A stretch of DNA of 64,000 bases from Treponema sp. (GTDB lineage: Bacteria > Spirochaetota > Spirochaetia > Treponematales > Breznakiellaceae), in assembly GCA_009777535.1 (NCBI GenBank), contig WRLP01000006.1:1-64000 (forward strand), written 5' to 3'. Positions 49,900-61,232 of the stretch are shown piece by piece (positions within the stretch are counted from its first letter, which is position 1; every line of letters starts with the position of its first letter). The translations under genes were made by a program, and so were the position numbers. The notes under the pieces are model-generated. The model did no database searches and was not told the DNA's origin. It worked only from the letters and a program-made list of their open reading frames with translations.

Positions 49900-52800
49900 A
49901 TGAAAAGAGAAAAAATAAAAATTAAAAATAGGATGGCAGCAGTTAAAGCTCTCTTGCTTTACTCTTTTCTCTTATATCTTATAACTTTTACTTTGTCTTC
50001 CTGTGATTTATTCAACGGTACCAAAGAGGACTATTTACTGCAGAAAATAGACGATGAAATAGCGTGGGCAAATGCGGCAAGGCTGACTGTGCGTGTCGAT
50101 TATCCGGTCGAATGGGGAGCAAGCCCCCAACAGGGGGACTTGAACCGGGACAATACACGCAAGGGCTACGAATTTAATGTCGAGTTTACTCCAATGCCCG
50201 GCTACGGGTTTGAAAAATGGCTGGCCTTTCCCACCGCAGAATATAACGGCCTCGATAAAACAAGAACCGCTGTTGATATCGAAGCTTCCGCGCTCAACGG
50301 CAGCGATGTAAATATAACATTCAGCGAAGGGGTAAGCGGGGCAAAAATCGCAGTAGTAACGATTTTTACGGAAGTGCCGGTAACCCTTGTCCCCTGGTGC
50401 AACAACCGCCCCGCCCTTGACCAGCGGACAAACCCGCCGCTTAACCCGATCCTTGCCCCCTTCCCCTACGATCAGCGGGTCAATATTTGGTTTACCATGC
50501 CGGTTGACACTGGGACCGTGCGGCTGGCAGGGGAAGACCCGACTATCACCATTGCAGGCATTAGGGCAAGCGGAAATGAGCGCGGCCAGCCATTCAACAG
50601 AAACGGCGAGGACGGGGATCTGCGTGGTTATTTCGACCTTGAATTCCCCCCTGCGCCCGATCCTGGCAAACCCCATCTGAATAACCGGGTGAACCTCATA
50701 CCCAAAACAAACGCCCATGAAATTGCCCTGCTTGCCATTATTATCACCGTGGGGCCGGGCATAGAGAACGAAAGCGGCGTTGCCATGACCACGCCGGCCC
50801 TGATCAGCTACCAGACCGACATGACCGAAGCCAAAAAGACATACCGCGCACAGAACATTGAAGCACGGGCAGCCCATAGTGTTTTTGAGGGCTATTTCGG
50901 CAATACCGAATTCTCAAGGCCGGATATAGACCGGCGTTTCAGACAGCCGGACAAAAACACCGTGTTTATCAGATTCAGCGTCGAGGCCCCGCCGGATGCG
51001 CCTGACCTGTTCCCCAACAGGTTCCGGGTGGTAGAGCAGATGGTCTATAACCTGTGGGGCTTTAGCGCTGATGGCTATGAAGAAGCGGTGTACAGCTATT
51101 CAGGCGCGAATGAGCCGGATACCGTCTCGCTGGAAAACAATGTTTTTACTATTACCCACACGCTAAAAAGCAGCGCATCGGGGATAATCCAGCTTGCAGT
51201 GCTGCCCTGGTGTGACAGCAACGGCGTGCCGCTTGTCGAAGAAATGCCGCTGCGGGAAGCCGTAAGCGAAGGGCGTTTCATCATGGCAGTAATAGACAAC
51301 GCCGCCCCTGAAGTGCCGGATTTGCGGCCAGGCCTCAGCGAGCCTTCGTCGATGCATGGCGATATATATGTCTACGGGCCGGGCGCTGTTTTCGAGCTGA
51401 CCCTGGAGGGCCTTGCCGGGATAAACGATAACGGGTTCCAGGGCGGCATACCGGTTAGTCGCGCTTTTAACCTGCCCTGGACAATGGACGAGCCTGATGC
51501 CCTGTATTGGCATACGCAAATTGGCGAAGACCGGGATGCAGAAAAAATAAATAGCGGCAAGCTCAATGTGGTCAGCGGATCTGCCTTGAACAAAACCTGG
51601 AACCCGGCAGACGAGAGCAAAAATATAAGCGGCCTGACCGCTCAGGGCAGATACCGTGTTTTGGTGAAATTTGAAGACTCTCTTGGCAATGTTTCGCCCT
51701 CGTGGATAGATACCGGTTTACGGGTTATGTACAGCAGCGCGGAAAAATACTCGGTAAAAGATATAAAAGCGGAATATACCGGTGATGGCACCATAAAAAT
51801 AAGCTGGGGGCAGACCGGAGTTTACCAGTCGGCGGAACTGGTAATACGCACGCACAGGGTCAGCGCTGCGGGAGAAGCGCTGGAAAATGAAGTTACGCGA
51901 AGGATAAATTATGGCTTCTTTGCCCATGAATTTGATACCGCGGCAATAAACGACAGTAACGTACGGGAGGGCATAGCGGTAAGCGGCGTATACGGCTATG
52001 AGATAAGCATAACAAGCAAAAACATTTCGGGGGATTCAGATCCTGTGGGGCCGGTGTGGGTGTACAACATACCGGGCATGGTAACGCAGGGAAGCGGTTT
52101 GGGAGCAGACAGCAATACAGTGATGATCAATGAACAATTAACAATGAACAATGAGCAAATAAGGGAGTTGTTTAATGATGTTGCGATAACCAATATTGTA
52201 TTGACCGGTAACATAACGCTGGACAACTGGCAGCCTGTTGATTTCTCCGGCAAGAATTTTTACGGTAACGGGCATACAGTTACTATTAAAAGCTTCAGCA
52301 CAAGCCATGCCGGAAACCATTACGGTCTTTTCGGTTCTGTAAGTTATGCTGAAATTCGTGATCTAACAGTGAAGTACGCTGCAAATACCAGTACAGGAAC
52401 AAACGCAACCCATATCGGCGGCCTTGTAGGCTGGATAGGCGGGAATACCAAAATCAACAATGTCATCGTAACAGGGGCAGGAAAATTGAGAATCACTTCA
52501 CCTAATGATATTTATGCCGGATCAATGATCGGGTACATGGAATCCACCTCTCAAATTGAAAACTGCTTAACAGATATTGAATTGTATGCAAAAGGAATCG
52601 GAAACGGTTTTATCCGTGCCGGCGGCATTGCAGGTTTTATTGCCAGTGACGGCTCGGTAATAGAAGATGATTTGATGATAAATAAAGTAACTGTTGCCGG
52701 AATTGTTGAGGCAATAAATAATGATACTAGCAGCATCACCGGTTTCATTTTCATTGGGGGTCTTGTTGGAGAAACCCAGGGCTTTGGAACCATTCAGAAT

Positions 52801-54294
52801 GCACAAGTTTCCGCAACAGTCAGAATGTGGGCCAGTAATAACAGTACAGATAACCGCCTGGCCTATCTCTGCGGCGGAATTATTGGAAGAATGAAGGAAG
52901 GGTCTTTATTGAACTCTGATTTTACAGGAACAATTGACATTTCCGAGGATCATACTGTTTCCGGCTTTACATGGATTGGCGGGGCAGTAGGAGCAGCAGG
53001 GCAAATTTGGTCAGGTATTTATCAGGAGAGATTAGAAGAAAACCAATTTGGCGGCGGAAATAATACAAAACCTCTAATGATAGAAAAAATAACAGTTAAC
53101 GGTGATTTGAATATAATGATCAAAAGCACAGGCTATATTGGTCTTGGAGGAGTATGCGGCGCGCCTTTTAACAATAGAAATAATAAGATTGTATTTGAAG
53201 ATTGTGAGTACAGCGATGGTTCCATTAGATTTAAGAGAGAGCATAATGGAACAGTCATGACAGATCAGAGTATAGGCGGTTTTGCCTCACAAATCATTAT
53301 GGGCGCGGAATATAGAAACTGCAAAAGTATGGCCAGGCTTATTGAAGTAATATTTGATGTAGACACAGAAGCAAAATCATATATTCGTGTGGGAGGTTTT
53401 ATCGGGTTATCACGGGATTTAATAAAAGGTTGCTTTAGCCATTCTCCGGTTGAAATTAACATAAAAAATGAAAAGGGAGGGCCAATTGATCTTAGCGCCG
53501 GCGGATTTATTGGATATTTTCAGGAAACCGTTGAAAGTCTTGACACTCCTACTCCTTTTTTAATGAATTCTTATAGCACCGGTTCAGTTACAGCTAGTGT
53601 AGACATAGCTATCCATGACACGATTAACATTCTCCACATCGGAGGTTTTGTAGGAAGAATGGAGGGGTTTCTTTCAATAGAAAATTGTTATGCTACAGGT
53701 AATGTGTCTTTGAATGATAAAAGTGATACTTTAGGTACTGGTGATCCTAACGAAATTTATGCCGGAGGATTTGCCGGCAATATAGAGTTGAGAAATAATA
53801 ATTATTACCTGGAACGTTGCTTTTCCACCGGTTTGGTTTCCTCTCAGGGCGCAGCCTCCACAAGAACAAACGTATATGCCGGGGGCTTTGCAGGCAATCT
53901 TTCAAGTGGTTTGATTTCAAGTGGTTTGATAAGAAACTGTGTTGCTCTGGGTAAAACTGTTACGGTAAAAGGCGATAATAGTATTTACCCCGCTGCGGGA
54001 CGGATATGCGGCAACGATGAGACATCCTCCGCCGGTTTGGAGAACAATTTTGCATCCGATTCCATGGTGCTGGAAGAAGAAGTTTACGGTTCCTTCAACC
54101 CTTCGGGAACAACAGCTACCGGAAGCGCCAATGACAAAAATGGCGAAGATATTTCAAACAGCAGCTTCTACGATCAGAATTTCTGGACAAGCGCCAGTGC
54201 AGGACCGGGTTTTAACAGCGGCGTCGAAAAACCCTGGACCTTCACCGGTATTACGAGCCGCGGCTATCCTGTACTGGCCTGGGAATTCCAGTAG
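49900..54294 (+). CDS. Large surface lipoprotein with C-terminal GLUG-like repeats
   Basis: Signal peptide with LSSC lipobox; many [IL]GG[LF][VI]G repeats (HIGGLVGWIGG, FIGGLVGET, HIGGFVGRMEG, YAGGFAGNI). Confidence 0.78.
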   Translation: MKREKIKIKNRMAAVKALLLYSFLLYLITFTLSSCDLFNGTKEDYLLQKIDDEIAWANAARLTVRVDYPVEWGASPQQGDLNRDNTRKGYEFNVEFTPMPGYGFEKWLAFPTAEYNGLDKTRTAVDIEASALNGSDVNITFSEGVSGAKIAVVTIFTEVPVTLVPWCNNRPALDQRTNPPLNPILAPFPYDQRVNIWFTMPVDTGTVRLAGEDPTITIAGIRASGNERGQPFNRNGEDGDLRGYFDLEFPPAPDPGKPHLNNRVNLIPKTNAHEIALLAIIITVGPGIENESGVAMTTPALISYQTDMTEAKKTYRAQNIEARAAHSVFEGYFGNTEFSRPDIDRRFRQPDKNTVFIRFSVEAPPDAPDLFPNRFRVVEQMVYNLWGFSADGYEEAVYSYSGANEPDTVSLENNVFTITHTLKSSASGIIQLAVLPWCDSNGVPLVEEMPLREAVSEGRFIMAVIDNAAPEVPDLRPGLSEPSSMHGDIYVYGPGAVFELTLEGLAGINDNGFQGGIPVSRAFNLPWTMDEPDALYWHTQIGEDRDAEKINSGKLNVVSGSALNKTWNPADESKNISGLTAQGRYRVLVKFEDSLGNVSPSWIDTGLRVMYSSAEKYSVKDIKAEYTGDGTIKISWGQTGVYQSAELVIRTHRVSAAGEALENEVTRRINYGFFAHEFDTAAINDSNVREGIAVSGVYGYEISITSKNISGDSDPVGPVWVYNIPGMVTQGSGLGADSNTVMINEQLTMNNEQIRELFNDVAITNIVLTGNITLDNWQPVDFSGKNFYGNGHTVTIKSFSTSHAGNHYGLFGSVSYAEIRDLTVKYAANTSTGTNATHIGGLVGWIGGNTKINNVIVTGAGKLRITSPNDIYAGSMIGYMESTSQIENCLTDIELYAKGIGNGFIRAGGIAGFIASDGSVIEDDLMINKVTVAGIVEAINNDTSSITGFIFIGGLVGETQGFGTIQNAQVSATVRMWASNNSTDNRLAYLCGGIIGRMKEGSLLNSDFTGTIDISEDHTVSGFTWIGGAVGAAGQIWSGIYQERLEENQFGGGNNTKPLMIEKITVNGDLNIMIKSTGYIGLGGVCGAPFNNRNNKIVFEDCEYSDGSIRFKREHNGTVMTDQSIGGFASQIIMGAEYRNCKSMARLIEVIFDVDTEAKSYIRVGGFIGLSRDLIKGCFSHSPVEINIKNEKGGPIDLSAGGFIGYFQETVESLDTPTPFLMNSYSTGSVTASVDIAIHDTINILHIGGFVGRMEGFLSIENCYATGNVSLNDKSDTLGTGDPNEIYAGGFAGNIELRNNNYYLERCFSTGLVSSQGAASTRTNVYAGGFAGNLSSGLISSGLIRNCVALGKTVTVKGDNSIYPAAGRICGNDETSSAGLENNFASDSMVLEEEVYGSFNPSGTTATGSANDKNGEDISNSSFYDQNFWTSASAGPGFNSGVEKPWTFTGITSRGYPVLAWEFQ
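52126..52157 (+). repeat. In-frame 'aatgaacaattaacaatgaacaatgagcaa' repeat within CDS
   Basis: ATCAATGAACAATTAACAATGAACAATGAGCAA encodes INEQLTMNNEQ. Confidence 0.6.
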
Positions 54295-54339
54295 TAGATA
54301 ATAATGGAAAAGAGCAATTAAAAACATCATACAAAAGAC

Positions 54340-54368
54340 TTGACAAAACTAGTCTGACTGGTTATATT
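54340..54368 (+). promoter_or_regulatory. Promoter with embedded operator for Phd/VapC operon
   Basis: TTGACA - 17 nt (AAACTAGTCTGACTGGT) - TATATT; imperfect inverted repeat AACTAG-TCTGA-CTGGTT. Confidence 0.7.
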
Positions 54369-54384
54369 TATCTTAGAGGAATTC

Positions 54385-54651
54385 ATGTATACAATAAAAG
54401 AAGGGCCTTTTTGGCAATTACAGGAGGCAAAAGCCATGTTCAGCGCAGTTGTTCGTTCAGCAAGCCAGGAGCCGCAGATCATTACCATCCACGGAAAGGA
54501 AAGTGCGGTTATTCTTTCAATCGAAGACTACAAAAAGCTTAGTTCCCCCAAAGATAGTCTGGTCAGTTTTATGCAGCAGTCCCCCCTGGCATCGGTAAAG
54601 CTGGAATTGCCCGAACGGCAATCTGAAAAAATGCGGAAAACTGGCTTGTGA
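54385..54651 (+). CDS. Type II antitoxin, Phd/YefM family
   Basis: WQLQEAKAMFSAVVRSASQEPQIITIHGKESAVILSIEDYKKL. Confidence 0.9.
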   Translation: MYTIKEGPFWQLQEAKAMFSAVVRSASQEPQIITIHGKESAVILSIEDYKKLSSPKDSLVSFMQQSPLASVKLELPERQSEKMRKTGL

Positions 54652-55061
54652 AGTACCTTTTGGATACCAATGTACTTTCGGAAATACGCAAGCCGGGGGC
54701 TGATGCAAAAGTAAAAGCCTTCGTCAACTCTTTAGCTGAAGAAGATATTTTTATCAGCGTCCTGTCTATCGGGGAAATTGGCTATGGAATAGAAAAATTA
54801 CCGGCAGGAGCGAAAAAAACAGATCTGCTCATCTGGCTTACCCAAAAATTGCCTGAACGTTTCAGTAAACGTATTATTCCCATCGACCTGGATATTATGG
54901 CTGAATGGGGAAGGCTCCGGGCGCAGGAAGCAAAGACACTGGCGGTTGTTGATTCCCTTATTGCCGCAACCGCCCTTGCCCGCCGCCTTGCTATTGTTAC
55001 CCGAAATACAAAAGACTTTGAAAAGTTGGAAGGGCTGATCCTGATTAATCCCTGGCTGTAG
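54648..55061 (+). CDS. PIN-domain toxin (VapC-like)
   Basis: GTG start overlapping the antitoxin stop; KYLLDTNVLSEIRKPGAD...IFISVLSIGEIGYGIEKL...VVDSLIAATALARRLAIVTRNTKDFE. Confidence 0.93.
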   Translation: MKYLLDTNVLSEIRKPGADAKVKAFVNSLAEEDIFISVLSIGEIGYGIEKLPAGAKKTDLLIWLTQKLPERFSKRIIPIDLDIMAEWGRLRAQEAKTLAVVDSLIAATALARRLAIVTRNTKDFEKLEGLILINPWL

Positions 55062-55066
55062 TGTTA

Positions 55067-55100
55067 TAAAAAAAACAGCCGGCACTTATGCGCCGGCTGT
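55067..55100 (-). terminator. Hairpin terminator (for the minus-strand small lipoprotein; convergent with vapC)
   Basis: ACAGCCGGC-ACTTATGC-GCCGGCTGT with A-run on + strand (U-run on minus transcript). Confidence 0.7.
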
Positions 55101-55139
55101 CGTGCAGACATTAGTAATATAATACCCATTATGGTATTA

Positions 55140-55331
55140 TTATTCTGTTACCATACCGCTGTCTTCCATAGGATCGGAGGCCTTTTCGGATTTCTCCTTT
55201 TGCTCTTCTTCCACTCTTTCACCAGAAACGATTTGCCCAAGCCCTATTGTATCACTGCAAGAAACAACCAGGAATACCATTACCGCCATCATGACGATAA
55301 ACCTTGACTTTTTTGAAATGTTTTTTTTCAT
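55140..55331 (-). CDS. Small putative lipoprotein
   Basis: MKKNISKKSRFIVMMAVMVFLVVSC lipobox, charged tail. Confidence 0.55.
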   Translation of the reverse strand: MKKNISKKSRFIVMMAVMVFLVVSCSDTIGLGQIVSGERVEEEQKEKSEKASDPMEDSGMVTE

Positions 55332-55394
55332 TTTTAACTCCCATTCAATTATTACTAAGCAGTCTGTAACTGCCTGTTTTTACTGCTCACATTT

Positions 55395-56429
55395 TTAATT
55401 AATATCAACCTGAATAATCGTTAATTCGACACGGCGGTTCCTGTTCCATATATCGTGTTCACTTGTAACTGTCCTAGTACCACCGAATGCGATAACAACC
55501 ATTTGCTCTTCGTCTACGCCTCTTGCCCTTAACTGATCGGCAACCTCATTCGCGCGCGTTGAACTCAGCATCATAAGCTCGTCGGCCTCGTCTGGGTTGT
55601 CTGTAACAGGATTGGCATGGCCTTCGATTCTTACCCTGAAATCGGAATTATCTTTTAAGGTCTGCGCTACATTGTTAAGAACCAGTTCGTTAAGAGCCTC
55701 GGCATCATGATCAACACCTATATTGTATTTTCCAATGTCAGGTCCAAACAAAACATATTCAACGGCGGTTATCATTACCCGCTTGATTATTTCGTTAGGG
55801 GGAAGCCATCTTATTACTTCGACATATTCTGTTTCTGGTGATAGTTCAACATAAACTGTCCGGCGCGGTAACGGAAATTTGTATCCTAAAGTAACGGCAG
55901 CACCGAAGATATGCGGATAACCACCACGGATCGAAGGCTCAATATGCCACCTGGAAGTTAATGGTATGGTAACACCGGCCGCCGCATCAAACAACAAAGA
56001 CCCCCGCGTTTTTTTTGCATCACTGAACGGGTTATCATCACCCCTATACGCCGCCAGTAAGCCCATACCTCCCTGAACAAAAATATTAGTTTTTCTCTCA
56101 TTTTTGCCAAGGCGCAAAAAATTCCAACGGAGGTATACCTGCCCTTCGAAAGCAATTATTTCGTCCGTACTGAAGTTTACTCCAAATTTGCTCCCGACCA
56201 TGAGCGGCGGAGATAGCCAAAGTTTGGGGTCCAGAACAGCCTGGAAAGATGTCCCTTCCACAAGAATATCGCTCATTCCGGCTCCCGCATCCAAAGACCA
56301 ATATTCTCCGTCAGGAAATGCCGTTTGGGCATGCAAGACACTTGCGAGGATTAAAAACATTGCAAGAATAAAAATGATTCTTTTGTGCTTTCCTGATGCC
56401 TCGTCCTGTTTTTTTTCCTTTTTCATCAT
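55395..56429 (-). CDS. OmpA-family outer-membrane protein
   Basis: N-term beta-barrel; C-term FRVRIEGHANPVTDNPDEADELMMLSSTRANEVADQLRARGVDEEQMVVIAFGG. Confidence 0.9.
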   Translation of the reverse strand: MMKKEKKQDEASGKHKRIIFILAMFLILASVLHAQTAFPDGEYWSLDAGAGMSDILVEGTSFQAVLDPKLWLSPPLMVGSKFGVNFSTDEIIAFEGQVYLRWNFLRLGKNERKTNIFVQGGMGLLAAYRGDDNPFSDAKKTRGSLLFDAAAGVTIPLTSRWHIEPSIRGGYPHIFGAAVTLGYKFPLPRRTVYVELSPETEYVEVIRWLPPNEIIKRVMITAVEYVLFGPDIGKYNIGVDHDAEALNELVLNNVAQTLKDNSDFRVRIEGHANPVTDNPDEADELMMLSSTRANEVADQLRARGVDEEQMVVIAFGGTRTVTSEHDIWNRNRRVELTIIQVDIN

Positions 56430-56657
56430 ACCTATTCCTCTTTCACTGTTATGGTTTAATTAACAAAATAATTATTCTGTTATAATGATCGCTCTAAATG
56501 TTTCGAATGAAATACCCAAAATACGAGAAAAAAAATCGCAAACTACACCCTTTTCAGTCGCATTTAGTTTCAGGTGATATGCAGGTGGCAATTAGTTCAC
56601 TTGAACATAATGGAAGTTATCTATAACATTTACGAATAGATGATAAAGGGGTGAAAA

Positions 56658-58856
56658 ATGAAAATTAAATTCAAACTAAGCATAGTGATGGGTGCAATTG
56701 TGGCAAGCTCTCTTATCCTGACTGTTATTTCGGGGGTAGTGCAGGCTTCCCGGATAAGCAATGATCTAAGTATCAGGGGCCTTGAATACCTGACCCAGGC
56801 AAGGGCAGATTACTGGAAAGGCCAGGAAGACAGCCATATCCGGATGTTGCATACCCTGGCCAGTGCCATGAGTTTTTACGAAAGTATCCCAGCAGAAAAC
56901 AGAAGGGATATATTTGACACTCTTTTGGAAGGCACCTTCAGCGCAGAAGAAAATTTGTTGAATCTCTATACGATCTGGAAGCCCAATGCAGTTGACGGCA
57001 TGGACGAGCAATACATAGGCCGTACAGGTTCTACCCCAACCGGCCAGTACGCCATAACCTACACAAGAGAGAACCACATAATAGAATACAGGACCTCCCT
57101 CGATGTAAATGCCTCCATGGAATATTTTAACGGCCCGAATTCGAAGAGGGATAGGGTGGAAGACCCATTTTACAGAAATGTATGGGGCAATGATACTTTT
57201 TTAATAAGGATGATGTCGCCCATCATCTGCCCCCGTACAAATGAAACCATAGGCGGCGTTGGGCTTCTAATGTCTATTGACAGGATACAGCCCGTGGTGG
57301 AGCAGACCATTCGGAATTTCGATGAAATCAACGCATTGGTTATTTATGCCTCAAGCGGCCTTATACTGGGACACTCCATACCTGGCCGGACCGGCAAGAT
57401 GCTCACCGAAGTCGACACGGTATACGGTAGCGATATGGAAGCAGCCAATCAGGCTGTGTTGAACGGAGAAAATTTCAGGACAAGGAAGTATTCGGATGCC
57501 CTGGGCGATACTTTGGAAATTATCCTGCGTCCTTTTACCATTGGCGATTCGGATAAGACATGGACAATAATGGTCTGTATATCAGAATCATACATCATGG
57601 CCGATGTAAATAAAATGTCCAGATCAATTGTAGCCGCTGTTACTTTTATAATACTTATCACTCTGATAATAGTATATGTTGTTCTTGGCAGGGTTACAAA
57701 ACCCATAGCCAAAGTAACAGATACCCTAAAAGATATTTCCGAAGGCGAAGGGGATTTGACCAGTTTCATAAATATAAATTCCAAAGATGAAATTGGAAGC
57801 CTTGCACATTACTTCAACAAGACCATTGAAAAAATAAAAGACCTGATCGTAAATATCAAAAAGGAAACAATCAGCCTGTCTGACATTGGAAATGACCTTG
57901 CCGCCAATATGAATGAAACAGCGGCTGCAGTGAACGAGATCACCGCCAATATTCAGGGTATAAAGGGGCGCATTTTGAGCCAGAGCGCCGGTGTTACGGA
58001 AACCCATGCAACAATGGAACAGTTGATGGCAAATATCAACAATCTTAACGGACATGTTGACAACCAGAGCGATAATATAACCCAGGCATCTTCCGCCATA
58101 GAAGAAATGGTGGCAAATATCCGTTCTGTTACGGGAACGCTAGTTAATAATTCCGAAAACGTTAAAACACTTAAGGATTCTTCGGAAGTTGGCCGCTCCG
58201 GCCTTTCTACCGTTGTCAGCGATATTCAGGAAATCGCCAGAGAGTCCGAGGGGCTTTTGGAAATAAATGCTGTAATGGAGAATATAGCAAGCCAAACCAA
58301 CCTGCTTTCAATGAATGCAGCCATAGAAGCTGCCCACGCCGGTGAGTCAGGTAAGGGGTTTGCCGTTGTCGCCGACGAAATTCGCAAGCTGGCAGAAAAT
58401 TCCAGCGAACAATCCAAGACAATCGGCACAGTGTTAAAGAAGATAAAAGGCTCCATCGACAAGATCACGGCTTCGACCGAAAACGTGCTGAATAAATTCG
58501 AGGCCATAGACTCCGGTGTTAAAACTGTTGCTGAACAGGAAGATAATATACGCGCCTCCATGGAAGAACAGGGTATTGGAAGCAAGCAGATACTCGACGG
58601 AGTTGGTAATGTTAATGAAATAACCCGTCAGGTAAAAAGCGGCACCATAGAAATGCATAATGGCGCTAAAGAAGTTATCCGCGAGAGCGAGAATTTGGAA
58701 AAGGTAACCCAGGAGATCACTTCTGGCATGAACGAGATGGCCGCCGGCGCGGAGCAGATAAACACGGCGGTAAATACGGTAAATGATTTAAGCGGCAGAA
58801 ACCGTGAAAAAATCGATATCTTGTTGAATGAAGTTTCCAGATTTAAGGTTGAATAG
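56658..58856 (+). CDS. Methyl-accepting chemotaxis protein (Cache/HAMP/MA)
   Basis: [53 protein letters not shown]. Confidence 0.95.
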   Translation: MKIKFKLSIVMGAIVASSLILTVISGVVQASRISNDLSIRGLEYLTQARADYWKGQEDSHIRMLHTLASAMSFYESIPAENRRDIFDTLLEGTFSAEENLLNLYTIWKPNAVDGMDEQYIGRTGSTPTGQYAITYTRENHIIEYRTSLDVNASMEYFNGPNSKRDRVEDPFYRNVWGNDTFLIRMMSPIICPRTNETIGGVGLLMSIDRIQPVVEQTIRNFDEINALVIYASSGLILGHSIPGRTGKMLTEVDTVYGSDMEAANQAVLNGENFRTRKYSDALGDTLEIILRPFTIGDSDKTWTIMVCISESYIMADVNKMSRSIVAAVTFIILITLIIVYVVLGRVTKPIAKVTDTLKDISEGEGDLTSFININSKDEIGSLAHYFNKTIEKIKDLIVNIKKETISLSDIGNDLAANMNETAAAVNEITANIQGIKGRILSQSAGVTETHATMEQLMANINNLNGHVDNQSDNITQASSAIEEMVANIRSVTGTLVNNSENVKTLKDSSEVGRSGLSTVVSDIQEIARESEGLLEINAVMENIASQTNLLSMNAAIEAAHAGESGKGFAVVADEIRKLAENSSEQSKTIGTVLKKIKGSIDKITASTENVLNKFEAIDSGVKTVAEQEDNIRASMEEQGIGSKQILDGVGNVNEITRQVKSGTIEMHNGAKEVIRESENLEKVTQEITSGMNEMAAGAEQINTAVNTVNDLSGRNREKIDILLNEVSRFKVE

Positions 58857-59011
58857 TTCAAATATAGTAGTATTTTAATAAAAACTATGATTATTTTTCT
58901 ACGCATTAATATTTCATAAGAAGAATCGCACTATAATAAAAGCAGGGAATATTTGTACCCGCGCACCAGTATTATTAAAATAACAAGAATGTTAAAAAAA
59001 TGGAGTATTAA

Positions 59012-61210
59012 ATGAAAATCAAATTCAAACTGAGTATAATGGTAATCGCCATAATGGCGGTTGTGGTAGCCGGTATTTCCATAATTTTGCTGAACAGGGC
59101 TTCCGGAATAGCCAGAAATCTGAGTTTGAGTGGACTCCAGAACCTGGCTGGACAAAGAGTTGCATACTGGGAGGGCCTGGAAAACGCTAACCTAAAGACA
59201 TTGCGTACTTTAGCCAATTTAATGGCTGATTATGAGGCAAACCCGCCGGAAATGAGGCGTAATAACTTTGATAATATATTGCTTTCAACAATCAGACTGG
59301 ACAATTCGCTGATTCAGGTCTATACCGTATGGAAGCCAAACGCCATTGATAATATGGACAGCCAGTTCATAGGCCGGGAGGGATCTACTTCCACCGGGCA
59401 GTATGCTATTGCCTATACCAGAGAATCCGGCCGGATCGAAGCCAGAGTCACGGGCGATGTGACGGAATCCATGGCTTATTTTAACGGGCCTAACTCAAAA
59501 AAAGACAGGGTAGATCAGCCGGAAGCCAGGAGAATCAACAATACTGAAGTTTATACAATCAGAATGATGGTACCTATAATTAACCCCCGCACAAATGAAA
59601 CCGTTGGAGGGGTTGGGTTCATGATGGCTATCGACGGTATGCAGCCGACTCTGGAGGCTACCATAAGAGAGAATGAGGAAATCGCCATTATGGCAATATA
59701 CTCAAGCAATGGTTTTATTTTGTCTCATTTTCTTTCCGACAGGATAGGCAAGTCATTAGTAAATACCGACTTTGAATACGGTGCACATCTTCAAACTGTA
59801 AACCAGGCGGTTCATAACGGAACGCCTTTTATGGGCAGTATATACGATCCCAATCTTGAAACCTATCTGGAATTAATCACAGTTCCTGTCAAAATTGGAA
59901 CTTCCGATACCACCTGGTCTATTACTATAGGAACCACAAGAGCTTATATGCTAAAAGATGTGAACGCTATTACCAGGTTCACCATAATTCTTGCGATCAT
60001 AGCCATTGCGGCGACCGCGGTAATTGTTTTTATCGCTTTAAGCGCCACAACAAAGCCCATTGTTACGGTAACGAATACCCTAAAGGATATTTCCGAGGGA
60101 GAAGGGGATCTGACCAAGACAATTCATTCTAAAGGCAACGACGAAATCGCACACCTTGCCCATTATTTTAATCAGACACTGGAGAAGATAAAAAACCTGG
60201 TCATCAGCATAAAAAACCAGGCGGGAATGTTGTCCAATATAGGCGTCCAGCTGGCTTCCAACATGACCGAAACCGCAGCGGCAATTAATGAAATTAACGC
60301 GAACATTCAAAGCATTAAAAGCCGTGTACTGAACCAGAGCGCCAGCGTAACCGAAACAAACGCGACAATGGAACAATTAATGACAAACATCAATAAACTT
60401 AACGGTCATGTTGAAAACCAGGGAGATAATATATCCCAGGCTTCGTCCGCCATTGAACAGATGGTCGCCAATATCCGGTCAGTTACCGGTACGCTTGTCA
60501 ATAATTCCGAGAATGTAAGCAGCCTTAGGGATACATCAGAAGTGGGACGTGCGGGTCTACAGGATGTTGCAAGCGACATTCAGGAAATAGCGCGAGAATC
60601 CGAAGGCCTGTTGGAAATAAATTCGGTTATGGAAAACATTGCAAGCCAGACCAACCTTCTTTCCATGAATGCTGCTATAGAAGCCGCGCACGCCGGAGAA
60701 GCGGGCAAAGGTTTTGCCGTTGTCGCCGATGAAATCCGAAAGTTAGCTGAAAATTCAAGCGAACAGTCCAAGACAATCAGCACAGTGTTAAAGAAGATAA
60801 AAAGCTCAATAGACAAAATCACGGCTTCGACCGAAAACGTACTTAATAAATTCGAGGCGATTGAATCGAGTGTTAAAATAGTTGCCGAACAGGAAGACAA
60901 TGTCCGTGCCGCAATGGAGGAACAGGGAGACGGAAGCAAGCAGGTTCTGGACGGTGTCGGCAATGTAAATGAAATAACCCGACAGGTAAAAAGCGGCACA
61001 AACGAAATGCACGATGGGGCGCAGGAAATTATCCGCGAGAGCCGGAATTTGGAAAGGGTAACCCAGGAGATCACTTCGGGCATGAATGAAATGGCCGCCG
61101 GCGCCGAGCAGATCAACACGGCGGTAAATACGGTAAATGAGTTAAGCCTGAAGAACCGGGAAAACATTGATCAATTACTGAAAGAGGTTTCCAGGTTCAA
61201 GGTGGATTAG
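59012..61210 (+). CDS. Methyl-accepting chemotaxis protein, tandem paralog
   Basis: Same length (732 aa) and architecture as 56658-58856; [49 protein letters not shown]. Confidence 0.95.
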   Translation: MKIKFKLSIMVIAIMAVVVAGISIILLNRASGIARNLSLSGLQNLAGQRVAYWEGLENANLKTLRTLANLMADYEANPPEMRRNNFDNILLSTIRLDNSLIQVYTVWKPNAIDNMDSQFIGREGSTSTGQYAIAYTRESGRIEARVTGDVTESMAYFNGPNSKKDRVDQPEARRINNTEVYTIRMMVPIINPRTNETVGGVGFMMAIDGMQPTLEATIRENEEIAIMAIYSSNGFILSHFLSDRIGKSLVNTDFEYGAHLQTVNQAVHNGTPFMGSIYDPNLETYLELITVPVKIGTSDTTWSITIGTTRAYMLKDVNAITRFTIILAIIAIAATAVIVFIALSATTKPIVTVTNTLKDISEGEGDLTKTIHSKGNDEIAHLAHYFNQTLEKIKNLVISIKNQAGMLSNIGVQLASNMTETAAAINEINANIQSIKSRVLNQSASVTETNATMEQLMTNINKLNGHVENQGDNISQASSAIEQMVANIRSVTGTLVNNSENVSSLRDTSEVGRAGLQDVASDIQEIARESEGLLEINSVMENIASQTNLLSMNAAIEAAHAGEAGKGFAVVADEIRKLAENSSEQSKTISTVLKKIKSSIDKITASTENVLNKFEAIESSVKIVAEQEDNVRAAMEEQGDGSKQVLDGVGNVNEITRQVKSGTNEMHDGAQEIIRESRNLERVTQEITSGMNEMAAGAEQINTAVNTVNELSLKNRENIDQLLKEVSRFKVD

Positions 61211-61232
61211 AGATGAGTATAAAGGCATCGCA

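Noticed and set aside
49900-54294. Possible CRISPR or tandem DNA repeat because of periodic GGFVG peptides
   Set aside because: Periodicity is at protein level only (divergent GLUG-like repeats); there are no identical DNA repeats with regular spacers.
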